Shown: piece after piece, positions 52,619-62,080 of the stretch
Layout of the letters: each line of letters begins with the position of its first letter
Position numbering within the stretch: the first letter of the stretch is position 1
Assembly: GCA_020635205.1 (NCBI GenBank)
Contig: JACKAE010000001.1
Span: 372,001 to 436,000 of the forward strand
Source of the DNA: Ignavibacteria bacterium
GTDB lineage: Bacteria; Bacteroidota; Ignavibacteria; OLB7
Length of the DNA: 64,000 nt
Direction of reading: 5' to 3'
Made by a program: the position numbers and the translations under genes
Notes under the pieces: generated by a model
Databases searched by the model: none
What the model saw: the letters and a program-made list of their open reading frames with translations, nothing else
What the model was told of the DNA's origin: nothing

Positions 52619-53179
52619 TCAGACCGGCTCAAGAGGTTTGTACGGAAGGGATGGAAGCTCTGCACGAATCAAATCACCAGAGCGAACTTCTCCACCAACA
52701 CGAACAATCCCCATAACTCCAGCCTTGCGGATCAAGTTCCCATCCTTATCTCGGTTAAGCACCGCTGCCATCAGACCTTCTCGAAAGACATCGAGTTGTC
52801 TGCAAGGATTTCGCAAACCAGTTATCTGAACTACTGCACTGTGACCAATGTAGAGCAGAGTATGTACTGGAAGATCAAGCAACGCAATCCCACGAGTTGT
52901 GATGTTTTCCCCAATGTCTCCCGGCTGAATGTCGAAGCCTCTTTCTCGAAGCTCGTCGAAGAGTTCAGAGTGAATCAGGTGAACTTGACGGAGGTTCGGT
53001 TGACTCGGATCACGCGCCACTCGCGACCGATGTTTGACAGTCTCCCCCATGTGTGCATCCCCTTCCACTCCCAACCCACGTCGTAGTCTGATACTCTCTT
53101 GACTCCTCTTGCTAAAGCTATGTTCCCCACTTCTGCTAACGGCAACGACAGTTCCTGTGATCGGTTCAAGCACGTTCAT
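52619..53179 (-). CDS. MOSC-domain protein
   Basis: 186 residues; MOSC fold with the likely sulfur-carrying Cys in GLRNPCRQLD near 126, and the early GLGVEGDAHMG and GENITTRGI motifs. Members carry sulfur for molybdenum cofactor or detoxify hydroxylated bases. Single domain, no partner domain. Confidence 0.9.
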   Translation of the reverse strand: MNVLEPITGTVVAVSRSGEHSFSKRSQESIRLRRGLGVEGDAHMGETVKHRSRVARDPSQPNLRQVHLIHSELFDELRERGFDIQPGDIGENITTRGIALLDLPVHTLLYIGHSAVVQITGLRNPCRQLDVFREGLMAAVLNRDKDGNLIRKAGVMGIVRVGGEVRSGDLIRAELPSLPYKPLEPV

Positions 53180-53188
53180 CTGATAAGT

Positions 53189-54424
53189 TTACGGTAGTAG
53201 TTCCACAATTTGTCTTCCCCCGATGTAGAGGAAGAGAACCAAGGTGACAATTAGAATTGCGTTGAGGAAAAAAGTATTGCGAAAGCGGGAGCCAACCCAG
53301 TCAGTTCGATTGTTCATCAGAAGGAGCGTTAGAGCCAGGAGTGGCATGAAGAGTGCCCCGAGAACTGCATAGGCGATCTGGACTTGCTTTACTGAAAACC
53401 AAAGGAGCAGAGTGGGAACGATAGCAATGGCAACCAGGTAGAGACGATAGGGTTTTGTCGTCGTCAGATCATCTAACATTGATTTGCGCTTCGCGTAGAG
53501 AAAGTCAGCAAAGAGGTAGGGAGCACTCTGCCAAACACCGAGCAAGCTGGAGAAAACCGCGCCCCAGAAGCCAATCAAGAAAAGATATTTCCCAACTGGC
53601 CCGAGCACCTCACCAAGTTGTGCGGCGAGCAGCAGACCGACCTTGGCTCCTTCGCTCTCCAGCTTGATGTGCGAGCCGATGAGAATCATCGCAACCCCGA
53701 AGAGAGCTGTGGCAACGTATGCAACGCCCAGGTCAAGTCGACTTATCTTCAACCCATCCCAACCAGAACGCTTCCGCGCACGAATCCAGTAACCATACGA
53801 GAGGAGTGTTACTGTCCCGCCAACTCCTCCCATCACGCCGAGCACCAGCGGAAGTGAACCGCTTGGGAGCTTTGGGACGAAGAGTCCCGACATCACGCTC
53901 CCCCAATCGTGCGGCAGGAGAGCTGCGGTCAGGAGAACCCCAACGAACATCACCGCAATGCAGACCATCATCATCTTCTCGAAGATCTTGAAACCACCAA
54001 TCCAGACGATGGCAAGTCCGATCAACGAGTGAATGATACCCCAGATAATGCGCGACGTGTCGTGATCTCCCAGACTGAGAAGTCCATCGCCAGCAACTCC
54101 GCAAGCGCTAATTAAAGCTCCCCCAACCATTAGTGACCAGAAGAGGAAGTAGATCAAGAATATCCACCGAATCCCCCCCCCCAGCCGACTTGTCCACCCT
54201 TCGAGCAGGGTAGTTTCGGTTCCCATTTGCCAGCGGGCAATTCCTTCATTCAACCCCCACTTAAGGAGAGCACCAACCACCACTGTCCAAAGGAGGAGAA
54301 CACCTGTTTGCGCTCCGGCAAAACTTGCAGTTAATAAATCACCTGCCCCTACGCCAGTTGCAGCCACCAAGATGCCGGGGGTTAGGCGAGCGAGCAAGGA
54401 TTGTTGTTGATCCTGATGCGTCAA
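53189..54424 (-). CDS. NRAMP-like membrane transporter without the canonical metal motifs
   Basis: 411 residues with about eleven membrane segments in the NRAMP/LeuT-like order. The TM1 motif, normally DPGN, reads VGAGDLLTA; the TM6 motif, normally MPH, reads GGVGGTVTLLSYGYW. Thus it belongs to a divergent NRAMP-related branch whose substrate is not settled. Starts 9 nt before the MOSC gene on the same strand, and after the lipoprotein gene at 54435. Confidence 0.82.
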   Translation of the reverse strand: MTHQDQQQSLLARLTPGILVAATGVGAGDLLTASFAGAQTGVLLLWTVVVGALLKWGLNEGIARWQMGTETTLLEGWTSRLGGGIRWIFLIYFLFWSLMVGGALISACGVAGDGLLSLGDHDTSRIIWGIIHSLIGLAIVWIGGFKIFEKMMMVCIAVMFVGVLLTAALLPHDWGSVMSGLFVPKLPSGSLPLVLGVMGGVGGTVTLLSYGYWIRARKRSGWDGLKISRLDLGVAYVATALFGVAMILIGSHIKLESEGAKVGLLLAAQLGEVLGPVGKYLFLIGFWGAVFSSLLGVWQSAPYLFADFLYAKRKSMLDDLTTTKPYRLYLVAIAIVPTLLLWFSVKQVQIAYAVLGALFMPLLALTLLLMNNRTDWVGSRFRNTFFLNAILIVTLVLFLYIGGRQIVELLP

Positions 54425-54434
54425 GTTCTCTCCG

Positions 54435-54998
54435 CTACTTGATATATAGCTCTAATGTGTAGTGTGCCACTCCCTTCCGTCGCGCCTCAGCTCGGGGCAT
54501 CAAGATGGTAAACTTGTAGTCGCCATCGTGTGGAAGATCTGTGAAGACTGTACTGGAACTTTCCACACTCCCATCAAAAATCCGGGTGTTGGTCTCAACA
54601 TGGTCAACCACAAAAAAGGCGAAACGGTTATCGCTGTTCAGTGTCGCCTCCAACTGCTGCCCTTCGGCTGCGCCGACAAGATATTCCTTCACATCATATC
54701 CGGTAATTGTCCCCTTCAACTCCGTGCCGGTCGTCCCCTTCTTAAAGCGAACTCGTTCCGGTTTCCCCTCCTCAACACTACTTTCCTTCTCCTCTTCTTT
54801 CTCGGATGCGGTGGCAGAAGTATTCTCACTCTTCTCTTCAGTTGTCGTAGGAGCTGAAGTTTCTTTCTTCTCACTACTCTCTGTTGGCGTTGGCTTCTCC
54901 TCCGCGTCGGAACGTTTGTCACTCTCTTCTGCGCAAGAAGCCAGAAAGAGTGTTCCACTTAGGAAGAGCACGAGAATCTTCATCCAGTTGCTGTGCAT
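54435..54998 (-). CDS. Lipoprotein with acidic linker and C-terminal beta domain
   Basis: 187 residues; lipobox LASC (Cys22), then about 65 residues of Glu/Thr/Ser/Lys-only linker (about 25-85), and a C-terminal domain (about 87-187, GYDVKEYLVGAAEGQQL ... RAEARRKGVAHYTLELYI). The end is reminiscent of the PliG (g-type lysozyme inhibitor) pattern, from memory only. It precedes the NRAMP-like gene by 10 nt, so they may be co-transcribed. Confidence 0.7.
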   Translation of the reverse strand: MHSNWMKILVLFLSGTLFLASCAEESDKRSDAEEKPTPTESSEKKETSAPTTTEEKSENTSATASEKEEEKESSVEEGKPERVRFKKGTTGTELKGTITGYDVKEYLVGAAEGQQLEATLNSDNRFAFFVVDHVETNTRIFDGSVESSSTVFTDLPHDGDYKFTILMPRAEARRKGVAHYTLELYIK

Positions 54999-55034
54999 AG
55001 TTGTCTTGCGTTGATCTCAGCGTTATGTGAAAGT

Positions 55035-55077
55035 CGACCCGATGTGGATGAACTACTTTCTTCTCCACATCGGGTCG
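55035..55077. terminator. Hairpin after the 129-residue protein gene
   Basis: Perfect 14-bp stem CGACCCGATGTGGA/TCCACATCGGGTCG. Located between the stop at 55101 and the next start at 54998. Confidence 0.75.
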
Positions 55078-55100
55078 TAAAAGTACGCCGTACAAGATTC

Positions 55101-55490
55101 TTAGGAAGCTGTCATGTCTGGAATATTGACAATCATCCCACCTTGAGCAAAGGTGAGACTAACCGAACCGATTGCGTCGACAACAACTTCCACAGACCCT
55201 TGCCCTTCATAGCGGAAGTAGGCATCGATACCCCGATACCGTATCAGTCCTCCCCAGGTAGCCTCTGTCCAAGGTATTGCTGGATTGGTAAACTCTGGGA
55301 GTTTCTTATCTCCAAGGTCGAGGAAGTTAATGAGTCCCATACCGGGTACTTCTACGTAGATAGTTCCCCATCCCGTATACGCTTGTACTCCACCCTTTGG
55401 TGGAATCGGGTCGGGAGGAATTGGCTGAACCCCCGATCCCCCTGTGATAAGTGCCAAGTGATAGTTGTTCGTGATTTTCACGTCGTACAT
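55101..55490 (-). CDS. Small protein of unknown function
   Basis: 129 residues from the ATG at 55490 with GGAGG 6 nt upstream; longer frames overlap the lipoprotein upstream and are rejected. Pro-rich PIPPDPIPP near 24-32, then beta-rich Gly-containing sequence ending FAQGGMIVNIP. No signal peptide and no family recognised. Confidence 0.7.
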   Translation of the reverse strand: MYDVKITNNYHLALITGGSGVQPIPPDPIPPKGGVQAYTGWGTIYVEVPGMGLINFLDLGDKKLPEFTNPAIPWTEATWGGLIRYRGIDAYFRYEGQGSVEVVVDAIGSVSLTFAQGGMIVNIPDMTAS

Positions 55491-55587
55491 AAAGCCTCCG
55501 TTAATTGAACGTGTAGAAAAATGGGAGCTATCTCCCACGTTAATTGTAGTCTCTTTTTTCCTGGAGCAAGAGTTTTCACCTACCGTT

Positions 55588-56187
55588 TTATTCTGGATAC
55601 TCTCCAACTGTAATTGGCTCCCCCAACTTGCCAAGGGCAAAGCCCTGCATGACTGTGAATATCCTCCACTCTCCATTGACTCTAACAGGGTTCGACTTAA
55701 TCCGAACCCACCCATATCGTTCTCCCACACCAGTATCGGGAGCAAGTTTGAAGCCGATATAGACCCCATCAGGCCCAGTCCCAAATTCTGGCTTGTCTTC
55801 TATTCCGATGGTGTCTTTAATGCTGGCATCTCTATTGCGATACCGTATTGAAGCGAGGGAATGTTCAAAAGATCCCCAATAAGGATACTCCCCACTATTC
55901 CGAAAATCATTCCACGTCGGTGCAGACCCAACGATCTCTCCGGGAGCAAGAGAACGCCTCCCCTCAGTAACGAGAATTGATCGCCCCGAACCAATCTCGA
56001 AAGCACAGAGCGTGTGGATGTAGGCCGGGTGAAGACCGAATGTGGTATAGCGGGTTTGAATTGCGGCATCATACTCACCATCCTTATCAAAGTCGATCGG
56101 GTGAAGGTCACCTTTAACGACTTCGTTCCCCGGTTCCAGAATATCGCAGGAGAGGAGAAGTATGAGAAGTGGAAGAATCATTCTCAT
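55588..56187 (-). CDS. Lipoprotein of unknown function
   Basis: 199 residues; short signal with lipobox LLSC (Cys14). Mature part opens with an Asp-rich loop (DFDKDGEYDAAIQ) like an EF-hand/VCBS calcium loop, and later GSFEHSLASIRYRNRDAS. Function not recognised. It precedes the 129-residue protein by about 98 nt and may share its transcript. Confidence 0.72.
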   Translation of the reverse strand: MRMILPLLILLLSCDILEPGNEVVKGDLHPIDFDKDGEYDAAIQTRYTTFGLHPAYIHTLCAFEIGSGRSILVTEGRRSLAPGEIVGSAPTWNDFRNSGEYPYWGSFEHSLASIRYRNRDASIKDTIGIEDKPEFGTGPDGVYIGFKLAPDTGVGERYGWVRIKSNPVRVNGEWRIFTVMQGFALGKLGEPITVGEYPE

Positions 56188-56259
56188 AGGATAGACAAAG
56201 CATCAAATACGAAAAGAATAACAGATTGAAAAAAGATACGGAGAATGAGAGAATGCATT

Positions 56260-56296
56260 GGTAGGGACATGGCGCGCCATGTCCCTACCTCTTTTT
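56260..56296. terminator. 30-bp perfect palindrome, terminator or repeat
   Basis: 56260-56289 is fully self-complementary (arm GGTAGGGACATGGCG) and is followed on the + strand by TCTTTTTT. Lies between the LprI-like gene (ending 56321) and the lipoprotein (starting 56187), so it likely ends the former. Identical-looking palindromes are widespread in environmental bacteria, so it may be a mobile repeat. Confidence 0.6.
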
Positions 56297-56320
56297 TGAT
56301 CTGAGCGCCCTTCACAAACC

Positions 56321-56869
56321 TCACTCCATTGGCTTGAACTTTGCGCTTCCCGTACAAACATCTCCCTCTTCTATCCCCTCCGTCCAGCCTCGCAGTTGTT
56401 CAATTCGTTGGCGCGTCAATATCCTCTTCTCGATTGAGACACACATCGGTTCAATGGAACCGTAATAAGTACCTGGAGGGTAGCGAGAGAGAAGGTGGGC
56501 ATCGCGAAACGCAAGCCACTCTCCTTGCGCATCGGCCATTGCGTTAATGAAGGCAGTATCGTGAGCATACTCAGTCTGAATCTGTTGAATCATCCGATTC
56601 ATCTCTTCTTCAACTCGGACTGTTTCTGCCGACTCCATAAAGTTCATATCCTTCTGAGTCAAGGCGAAGGTGTCAGCCTCTCGAAGCAACTCTTCAGAGG
56701 AACGGCTTGACTGGATAGTTGGAATCGTTTGCAGGAGAGTGCCTGTTGTCTGTTCCCTACCTTGAGTGGTAGTCGTCGTCTTTTGATCTTCCACTTTTGA
56801 AGAGGCTTTGCACCCCAGCAAAACAGAGATTGTTAAGAAAAAGAGCGTGAGGTTGTGGTGAATTTTCAT
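56321..56869 (-). CDS. Lipoprotein with LprI-like (DUF1311) domain
   Basis: 182 residues from the ATG at about 56869; lipobox VLLGC. C-terminal half (about 85-175) reads MNRMIQQIQTEYAHDTAFIN, then QGEWLAFRDAHLLSRYPPG with a late CVSIEKRILTRQRIEQLRGW (in parts), which matches the lysozyme-inhibitor LprI-like pattern with its Trp and Cys. May protect the wall from lysozyme. Confidence 0.75.
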   Translation of the reverse strand: MKIHHNLTLFFLTISVLLGCKASSKVEDQKTTTTTQGREQTTGTLLQTIPTIQSSRSSEELLREADTFALTQKDMNFMESAETVRVEEEMNRMIQQIQTEYAHDTAFINAMADAQGEWLAFRDAHLLSRYPPGTYYGSIEPMCVSIEKRILTRQRIEQLRGWTEGIEEGDVCTGSAKFKPME

Positions 56870-57027
56870 TGCATCGTTGAGGTTATGAGAAGATGTTCTG
56901 TTTGTATCGACCACGCAAACATAATCAGCTCACCATAATTTCCCCTCACCTTCTTTGGCTGGAAAGAGTTCTGTATGTTGAAGTAGATGTGCGCGATTAA
57001 GAGTAGGACGATTACTTTATTTGAACC

Positions 57028-57390
57028 ATGCCACAACTCATACAGAACCCGTCAATCATTGAAGCTGCCGGCAACAAGCCGAAAATTATTGAAGAGTATG
57101 CCGGGCGCGTCAACTCCGGTCACCAGAACGTGAGCGTTGCGCGGATGAAGTCACCGGAAGGGTGGGTGGAGCCGGGACAACGTCCTGAGTTCGAGGAGCT
57201 TACCATAGTTCTTCGGGGAATGCTCCGCGTGGAGAGTGAAGAGGGAACAACCGACGTACGGGAAGGGCAGGCTATCGTAACGAAGCCGGGTGAGTGGGTG
57301 CGCTACAGTACACCGGAATCGGGGGGAGCAGAGTATATCGCCGTATGTCTTCCAGCATTCTCACCGGAGACAGTTCACCGGGATGCGTAG
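57028..57390 (+). CDS. Cupin-domain protein 2
   Basis: 120 residues; beta-barrel with motif 1 VEPGQRPEFEELTIVLRGMLRVE and motif 2 GEWVRYSTPESGGAEYIAVCLP, lacking the usual His pair. Could bind a small ligand or act as an isomerase-like enzyme. The next gene starts 7 nt after its stop. Confidence 0.85.
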   Translation: MPQLIQNPSIIEAAGNKPKIIEEYAGRVNSGHQNVSVARMKSPEGWVEPGQRPEFEELTIVLRGMLRVESEEGTTDVREGQAIVTKPGEWVRYSTPESGGAEYIAVCLPAFSPETVHRDA

Positions 57391-57397
57391 AGAGAAC

Positions 57398-58690
57398 ATG
57401 CGAAGAGAGGAACGCCCATCCCAACTACAGCGCGTTGTCGGTCTGCCCGGAGCTGTTCTCTTAGGACTTGGCTCGATGGTTGGAACAGGTGTCTTCGTCA
57501 GCATCGGTCTCGGCGTGATAGTTGCCGGTTCGGATGTGATGATCGCAATCTTCCTCGCCGCGATAGTTGCTCTCTGCAACGGACTGAGCAGCGCGCAGCT
57601 TGCAGCCAAGCATCCTGTCAGTGGTGGAACGTACGAGTATGGCTACCGCTATCTCAACCCTCACCTCGGCTTCCTCTCCGGGTGGACATTCTTGATTGCG
57701 AAGTCAGCCTCGGCAGCCACTGCCGCTCTCGGTATCGCTCAATATCTCTTTACCTCCCTTCAGGTTGTCCCTACCTTTATTCCCCTTGTTGCACTCGGCT
57801 TCGTTCTCCTCTACACGCTCATCACCCTCGCCGGACTTCGACGGAGCAACCAAGTGAACGCAATCCTCGTTGCACTCACCTTCGTAGCGTTAGGTACGCT
57901 AATGTTCCTCGGTTCTTCGCACATCAGGACGGATAATCTCCCCTTCATTAAGGGGGAGGTGTTTCCCACTAACTCTCTCTCAAACATCCTTCAGGCTACA
58001 GCACTTCTCTTCGTCGCCTTCACCGGCTACGGACGAGTGGCGACACTCGGCGAAGAAGTTCACAACCCACGACGTACGGTTCCCCGCAGCATTCTGGTCG
58101 TGGTACTGATTACGACGCTCCTCTACCTTGGCGTTGCTTTCGTAAGTGTTGGAGTTCTTGGAGAGAACGAGTTCAGTTACAGCATGGTGAAGTCAAGCGA
58201 AGGGATATTGATTGTCGTGGCTCGGTGGATGAGGCATCCAGAGATCATCCCCCTGCTAACTGTCGGCGCAATCACTGCCATGTCTGGAGTCCTCCTCAAC
58301 TTGATTCTCGGCCTCTCCCGCGTTCTGATGGCAATGGGACGTCGCGGCGACATGCCAACTCGGCTGGCTCAACTCAACAAAACGGGGAAAACTCCAGTTG
58401 CCGCTGTGATTGTTGTGGGAAGTATCGTTGGGGGATTAACTCTCATCGGCGACGTGAAGACAACGTGGTCGTTCAGTGCCTTTGCCGTTTTAATCTACTA
58501 CGGAATCACCAACCTCTCCGCCCTCCAACTTCTACGGGTCGACTCACTCTACCCTCGAATCGTTCCGGCAGTCGGACTCCTCTCCTGCCTCGCCTTAGCT
58601 TTCTTCCTCGAGCGGGAAATTTGGCTCATTGGACTTGGCCTGATTGCCGTAGGAGTTCTCTGGCAGCAGTTGATGAAACGAAAACGTTAA
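57398..58690 (+). CDS. APC-family amino acid permease
   Basis: 430 residues; about twelve helices. TM1 signature GLGSMVGTGVFVSIG near 21-35 and the later FVAFTGYGRVATLGEEV (substrate-gate TM6 region). The start at 57398 has AGAGAG upstream; ATG 57383 overlaps the cupin stop but has no site. Cupin-permease pairing suggests joint uptake and processing of one compound (inference). Confidence 0.87.
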   Translation: MRREERPSQLQRVVGLPGAVLLGLGSMVGTGVFVSIGLGVIVAGSDVMIAIFLAAIVALCNGLSSAQLAAKHPVSGGTYEYGYRYLNPHLGFLSGWTFLIAKSASAATAALGIAQYLFTSLQVVPTFIPLVALGFVLLYTLITLAGLRRSNQVNAILVALTFVALGTLMFLGSSHIRTDNLPFIKGEVFPTNSLSNILQATALLFVAFTGYGRVATLGEEVHNPRRTVPRSILVVVLITTLLYLGVAFVSVGVLGENEFSYSMVKSSEGILIVVARWMRHPEIIPLLTVGAITAMSGVLLNLILGLSRVLMAMGRRGDMPTRLAQLNKTGKTPVAAVIVVGSIVGGLTLIGDVKTTWSFSAFAVLIYYGITNLSALQLLRVDSLYPRIVPAVGLLSCLALAFFLEREIWLIGLGLIAVGVLWQQLMKRKR

Positions 58691-58758
58691 GCCTCCTCTC
58701 TCTGCCTCCTCCGCGTCTCTACGTTTTTCTTCATTCTATAGAGTCGCCGAGCACTCCA

Positions 58759-59121
58759 TCACCCCGTTTGAAATTCACGTGGCACTGAGAGATTCGCGAA
58801 GTAGACATCCCACACGAACAACTCTGTCTCCCCAATCTCATTCATCGGATTTCCCGCACCGATTGCCATTGCCTCATCGACATTTGCCGCACGAATCAGC
58901 GTTAGCCCCCCGGAATGATTCTCAAACCCACCACCACCGCAGCCGACAAGTTTTCCCTCTTGCCGAAGATCACCCAACCACTTCATCAACCGAGGAATGC
59001 GGGCATCAAACTCACTCTGGTCGAACGCATCGTCCGTTGCGGTCGAACGCCAGATGAGGGCGTAGATTTCGGGGAGGAGTGTTGGATCGGATGGTGCTTC
59101 CACGTGTGATTGGTCGGACAT
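58759..59121 (-). CDS. YciI-like protein
   Basis: 120 residues; ferredoxin-like fold with a His-free core, RLMKWLGDLRQEGKLVGCGG and late DEAMAIGAGNPMNEIGETE-type features. YciI-related proteins are of unknown function (some may dehydrohalogenate or act on muconolactone-like compounds). Lies convergent to the permease. Confidence 0.75.
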   Translation of the reverse strand: MSDQSHVEAPSDPTLLPEIYALIWRSTATDDAFDQSEFDARIPRLMKWLGDLRQEGKLVGCGGGGFENHSGGLTLIRAANVDEAMAIGAGNPMNEIGETELFVWDVYFANLSVPREFQTG

Positions 59122-59524
59122 AATGTAGTGGGATTATTGTATGTATGCTTCTCTTGTCACTCTCGCTATGATGTTGTGAAGATAATATACCCACATCAGG
59201 TTAACGATTCCCATGTATCACGCATCTACCACCAACGCAACAGGGGGAAAAATCTACCTTGCCCCCCCTCCCCTTCCTCTCTACCTTTGTCGACTTGGAT
59301 AATCGTTCGACTACGAACCGTTAGAAGAAACAGAGTGAAGGGAAGCCGGTTGATGTAGGAGATGAAAAATCAGATCTGGAGGGAGAGGGTGGTGAAACCA
59401 CAAAATCTTTTTCACGTCCGGTCAGGTTTTGTCATCCCCATCGTTAGGAAAACAAAACCCTGTAACAGATACCAGGTTTTTCTGTTCTTGCAAACAATCT
59501 GAACAACAACAATTGATTTTGATA
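59122..59524. other. Upstream region of the TonB receptor
   Basis: 403 nt without a gene; divergent from the YciI-like gene. A weak stem (AAAACCCTG ... CAGGTTTTT, about 59454-59481) with a T-run could form an attenuator. Sequence is A/T-rich near the start. Confidence 0.45.
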
Positions 59525-61891
59525 ATGTCTTTTCGCTTGTTTGCCCCGCTTCGGCTTGGGCTTTTCTTTCTGCTGACCTTTAGCGTAAGCTCCCTACTTC
59601 GAGCACAGACAACCGTCACGCTCTCCGGCGTTATCACTGATAAAGAGTCGGGAGATGAGATTCCGGGAGCCACAGTTCTCCTCTACACGCCAAGCGATGA
59701 TTCACTGAAGGCGACGGTGCGTGGTGCTGCCGCAAACGCCTATGGGTTCTATTCAATCCCAAGCGTTTCAGTCGGAACATATCTGCTTGTGGTGCGAGCC
59801 ATTGGCTACCAAGAGTATCGCCAGAAAATTGAGGTAAAGAATGGGAGCTTACGCTACGATGTCGCTGTGACGCCTGCGGATGTTGAGGGTGAAGGAGTGA
59901 CAGTGATTGGCGACCGAAGTGGAGAACCAGAGACGAGAAACATTGGGCGCGTAGAGCTTCCGGTTGAATATCTTCAACGCCTGCCGATGTTGGGTGGAGA
60001 GAGTGACATCCTCCGAACGCTACAACTGATGCCGGGGGTGCAGCAGATATCAGAAATCTCCAGTGGACTCTACGTCCGAGGTGGGTCTCCCGACCAGAAC
60101 CTGACACTGCTCGACGAAGTAGTGATCTACAACCCGAGCCACTTAGCCGGATTTCTTAGCACGTTCAACTCCGACGCGATAAAAGATATTTCCCTGACGA
60201 AAGGGGCATTTCCTGCAAAGTATGGTGGACGCCTGAGCAGCGTGCTTGACCTGAAGATGCGAGAGGGAACGAAGGAAGATTTCTCCGGAGCTGGAGGTAT
60301 TAGTCTGATTAGCTCTCGCCTCACTGTTGAGGGACCAATCTCCGATAAGTCGACATTCATGCTGAGTGGTCGCCGCTTCTACCTCGATATTCTGAAGAAC
60401 TTGATTCCGGGTGAGAACGATGCCCCGGACTACTACTTCTACGATCTGAACGGCAAAGTCAACTATCAATTAAGTGATAAGGACAAGCTCTACTTAAGTG
60501 GCTACCACGGTCGTGATGTGGTCACGTTTAACGGCGATGGTGAAGAAGTAGATGTGAACTGGGGGAACTCCACCGCAAACTTACGCTGGGGACGCATCAT
60601 CTCTCCCTCAGCCTTCTCCAACGTCTCCCTTTCGTGGACGAAATATGGATTTGATGCGGCAATCAGCGACCGTGATCCACAGTTGAAAATTACTGATGAG
60701 TTTGTGACCTCTACCGGAATCCGCGACCTACGCTTGAAGGGGAACCTGCAACTCTTCCCCCACGCCGACCACATTATCGAGACTGGTGTCGAGGGGACGC
60801 GACACGATTCGCGGGTGCGAGCACTGGCCTTAAGCTACAGCGACACCACCTTCAGCATCCCCGACTCTCTCGGCTTGCAGAATGCGAATGCCTACGAAAT
60901 CTCGATTTACGGACAGGATGAGTGGAAGGCAACCGACAGGCTGTCGCTAAATCTTGGCGGACGGGTAACCTGGTTCGAGAAGGGGCACTACCTCTATGCC
61001 GAGCCGCGAATCTCGGCAGTCTACCGACTAAGTGACCGCCTCTCCCTAACCGGAGCCTATGCCGAAGCACGTCAACCAGTTCACCTCGTGATTCGCAACG
61101 GAATTTCTCTCCCGACAGATACGTGGTTTCCAGCAACGGAGACTATCAAGCCGGGAAAATCTCGACAAGGATCACTCGGGATAATGGGAACGCTCGGAGA
61201 AGAGTGGGAGTGGTCACTTGAAGGATACTATAAGAATCTGGAGAACCTCTACGAGTATTCCGATACGGCAACGTTCAACCCACTTGTGCAGGTAGAGGAT
61301 CAACTTGTGGAGGGAACCGGAGAGGCTTGGGGTGTGGAGTTGTTCGTGCAAAAGAAAGTTGGTGACTTCACTGGGTGGATCGGCTACACGCTCGCGGAAA
61401 CATCTCGAACATTTGCCGACTTAAACGAAGGGAAATCTTTCCACCCCCGCTACGATCGGCGGCACGACGTAAAGGTGGTACTCTTATATCAACTCGGTGA
61501 GTCATGGGACCTGGGAGCTACGTGGGTCTACGGAACTGGACAAGCCTACACTGTCCCAACCGGACAGTATGTTCAGGTTGATCCCGACTATCCATATCAG
61601 GTCGACGATGACTACTACGTCTACTCAACAGACTATCGCTATACTGCTCGGAACGAATTCCGCATCCCCGCATACCATCGCCTCGACCTCAATTTTGGCC
61701 ACACGTTCACCTGGTTCGAGCTTCCTTGGCGACTCTCCCTGAATATCTACAACGTCTACAATCGTCGGAATGTCTTCTCATGGTATATCACTCAGGATTA
61801 CGATGAGGTCACCGACGAATATCGCCCTGTAGTAAAGCAACTAACACTCTTCCCAATCATTCCGACAGTTGGGTTGAGCTTTGAGTTCTGA
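59525..61891 (+). CDS. TonB-dependent receptor with CarboxypepD_reg N-terminus
   Basis: Outer-membrane active transporter. Start at 59525 gives a signal ending LRAQ; upstream ATG 59429 gives none. Residues about 26-115 are a CarboxypepD_reg-like domain, about 125-250 the plug (GLYVRGGSPDQNLTLLDEVV, in two parts), and the rest a 22-strand barrel ending in aromatic GLSFEF. Paired with the DUF4249 gene that follows 189 nt later. Its N-terminal layout is the same as the TonB-plug part of the vWA chimeras at 13819-18491. Ligand unknown. Confidence 0.92.
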   Translation: MSFRLFAPLRLGLFFLLTFSVSSLLRAQTTVTLSGVITDKESGDEIPGATVLLYTPSDDSLKATVRGAAANAYGFYSIPSVSVGTYLLVVRAIGYQEYRQKIEVKNGSLRYDVAVTPADVEGEGVTVIGDRSGEPETRNIGRVELPVEYLQRLPMLGGESDILRTLQLMPGVQQISEISSGLYVRGGSPDQNLTLLDEVVIYNPSHLAGFLSTFNSDAIKDISLTKGAFPAKYGGRLSSVLDLKMREGTKEDFSGAGGISLISSRLTVEGPISDKSTFMLSGRRFYLDILKNLIPGENDAPDYYFYDLNGKVNYQLSDKDKLYLSGYHGRDVVTFNGDGEEVDVNWGNSTANLRWGRIISPSAFSNVSLSWTKYGFDAAISDRDPQLKITDEFVTSTGIRDLRLKGNLQLFPHADHIIETGVEGTRHDSRVRALALSYSDTTFSIPDSLGLQNANAYEISIYGQDEWKATDRLSLNLGGRVTWFEKGHYLYAEPRISAVYRLSDRLSLTGAYAEARQPVHLVIRNGISLPTDTWFPATETIKPGKSRQGSLGIMGTLGEEWEWSLEGYYKNLENLYEYSDTATFNPLVQVEDQLVEGTGEAWGVELFVQKKVGDFTGWIGYTLAETSRTFADLNEGKSFHPRYDRRHDVKVVLLYQLGESWDLGATWVYGTGQAYTVPTGQYVQVDPDYPYQVDDDYYVYSTDYRYTARNEFRIPAYHRLDLNFGHTFTWFELPWRLSLNIYNVYNRRNVFSWYITQDYDEVTDEYRPVVKQLTLFPIIPTVGLSFEF

Positions 61892-61947
61892 GAGATGTTA
61901 AGAGATCAGTTGTCAGACATCAGTGATAAGGCACCAGTAACCGGTAG

Positions 61948-61970
61948 GCGCAGCTCTTCAGGCTGCGCAA
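61948..61970. terminator. Hairpin after the TonB receptor
   Basis: GCGCAGC/GCTGCGC, loop TCTTCAG. Short and without a T-run; may not stop transcription to the next gene. Confidence 0.4.
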
Positions 61971-62080
61971 CCAGAGGCAGGATTAACATCAGCACATCTC
62001 TTATAGTAGAGATGTTTTAAGCAGGTGGGGCGATCAAACAGATTGAAATTACAGAGCAGACTACAAGTAGAACATAGAAT

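Noticed and set aside
55491..55784. Extension of the 129-residue protein to 227 residues
   Set aside because: It overlaps the preceding lipoprotein gene in another frame, while ATG 55490 has GGAGG.
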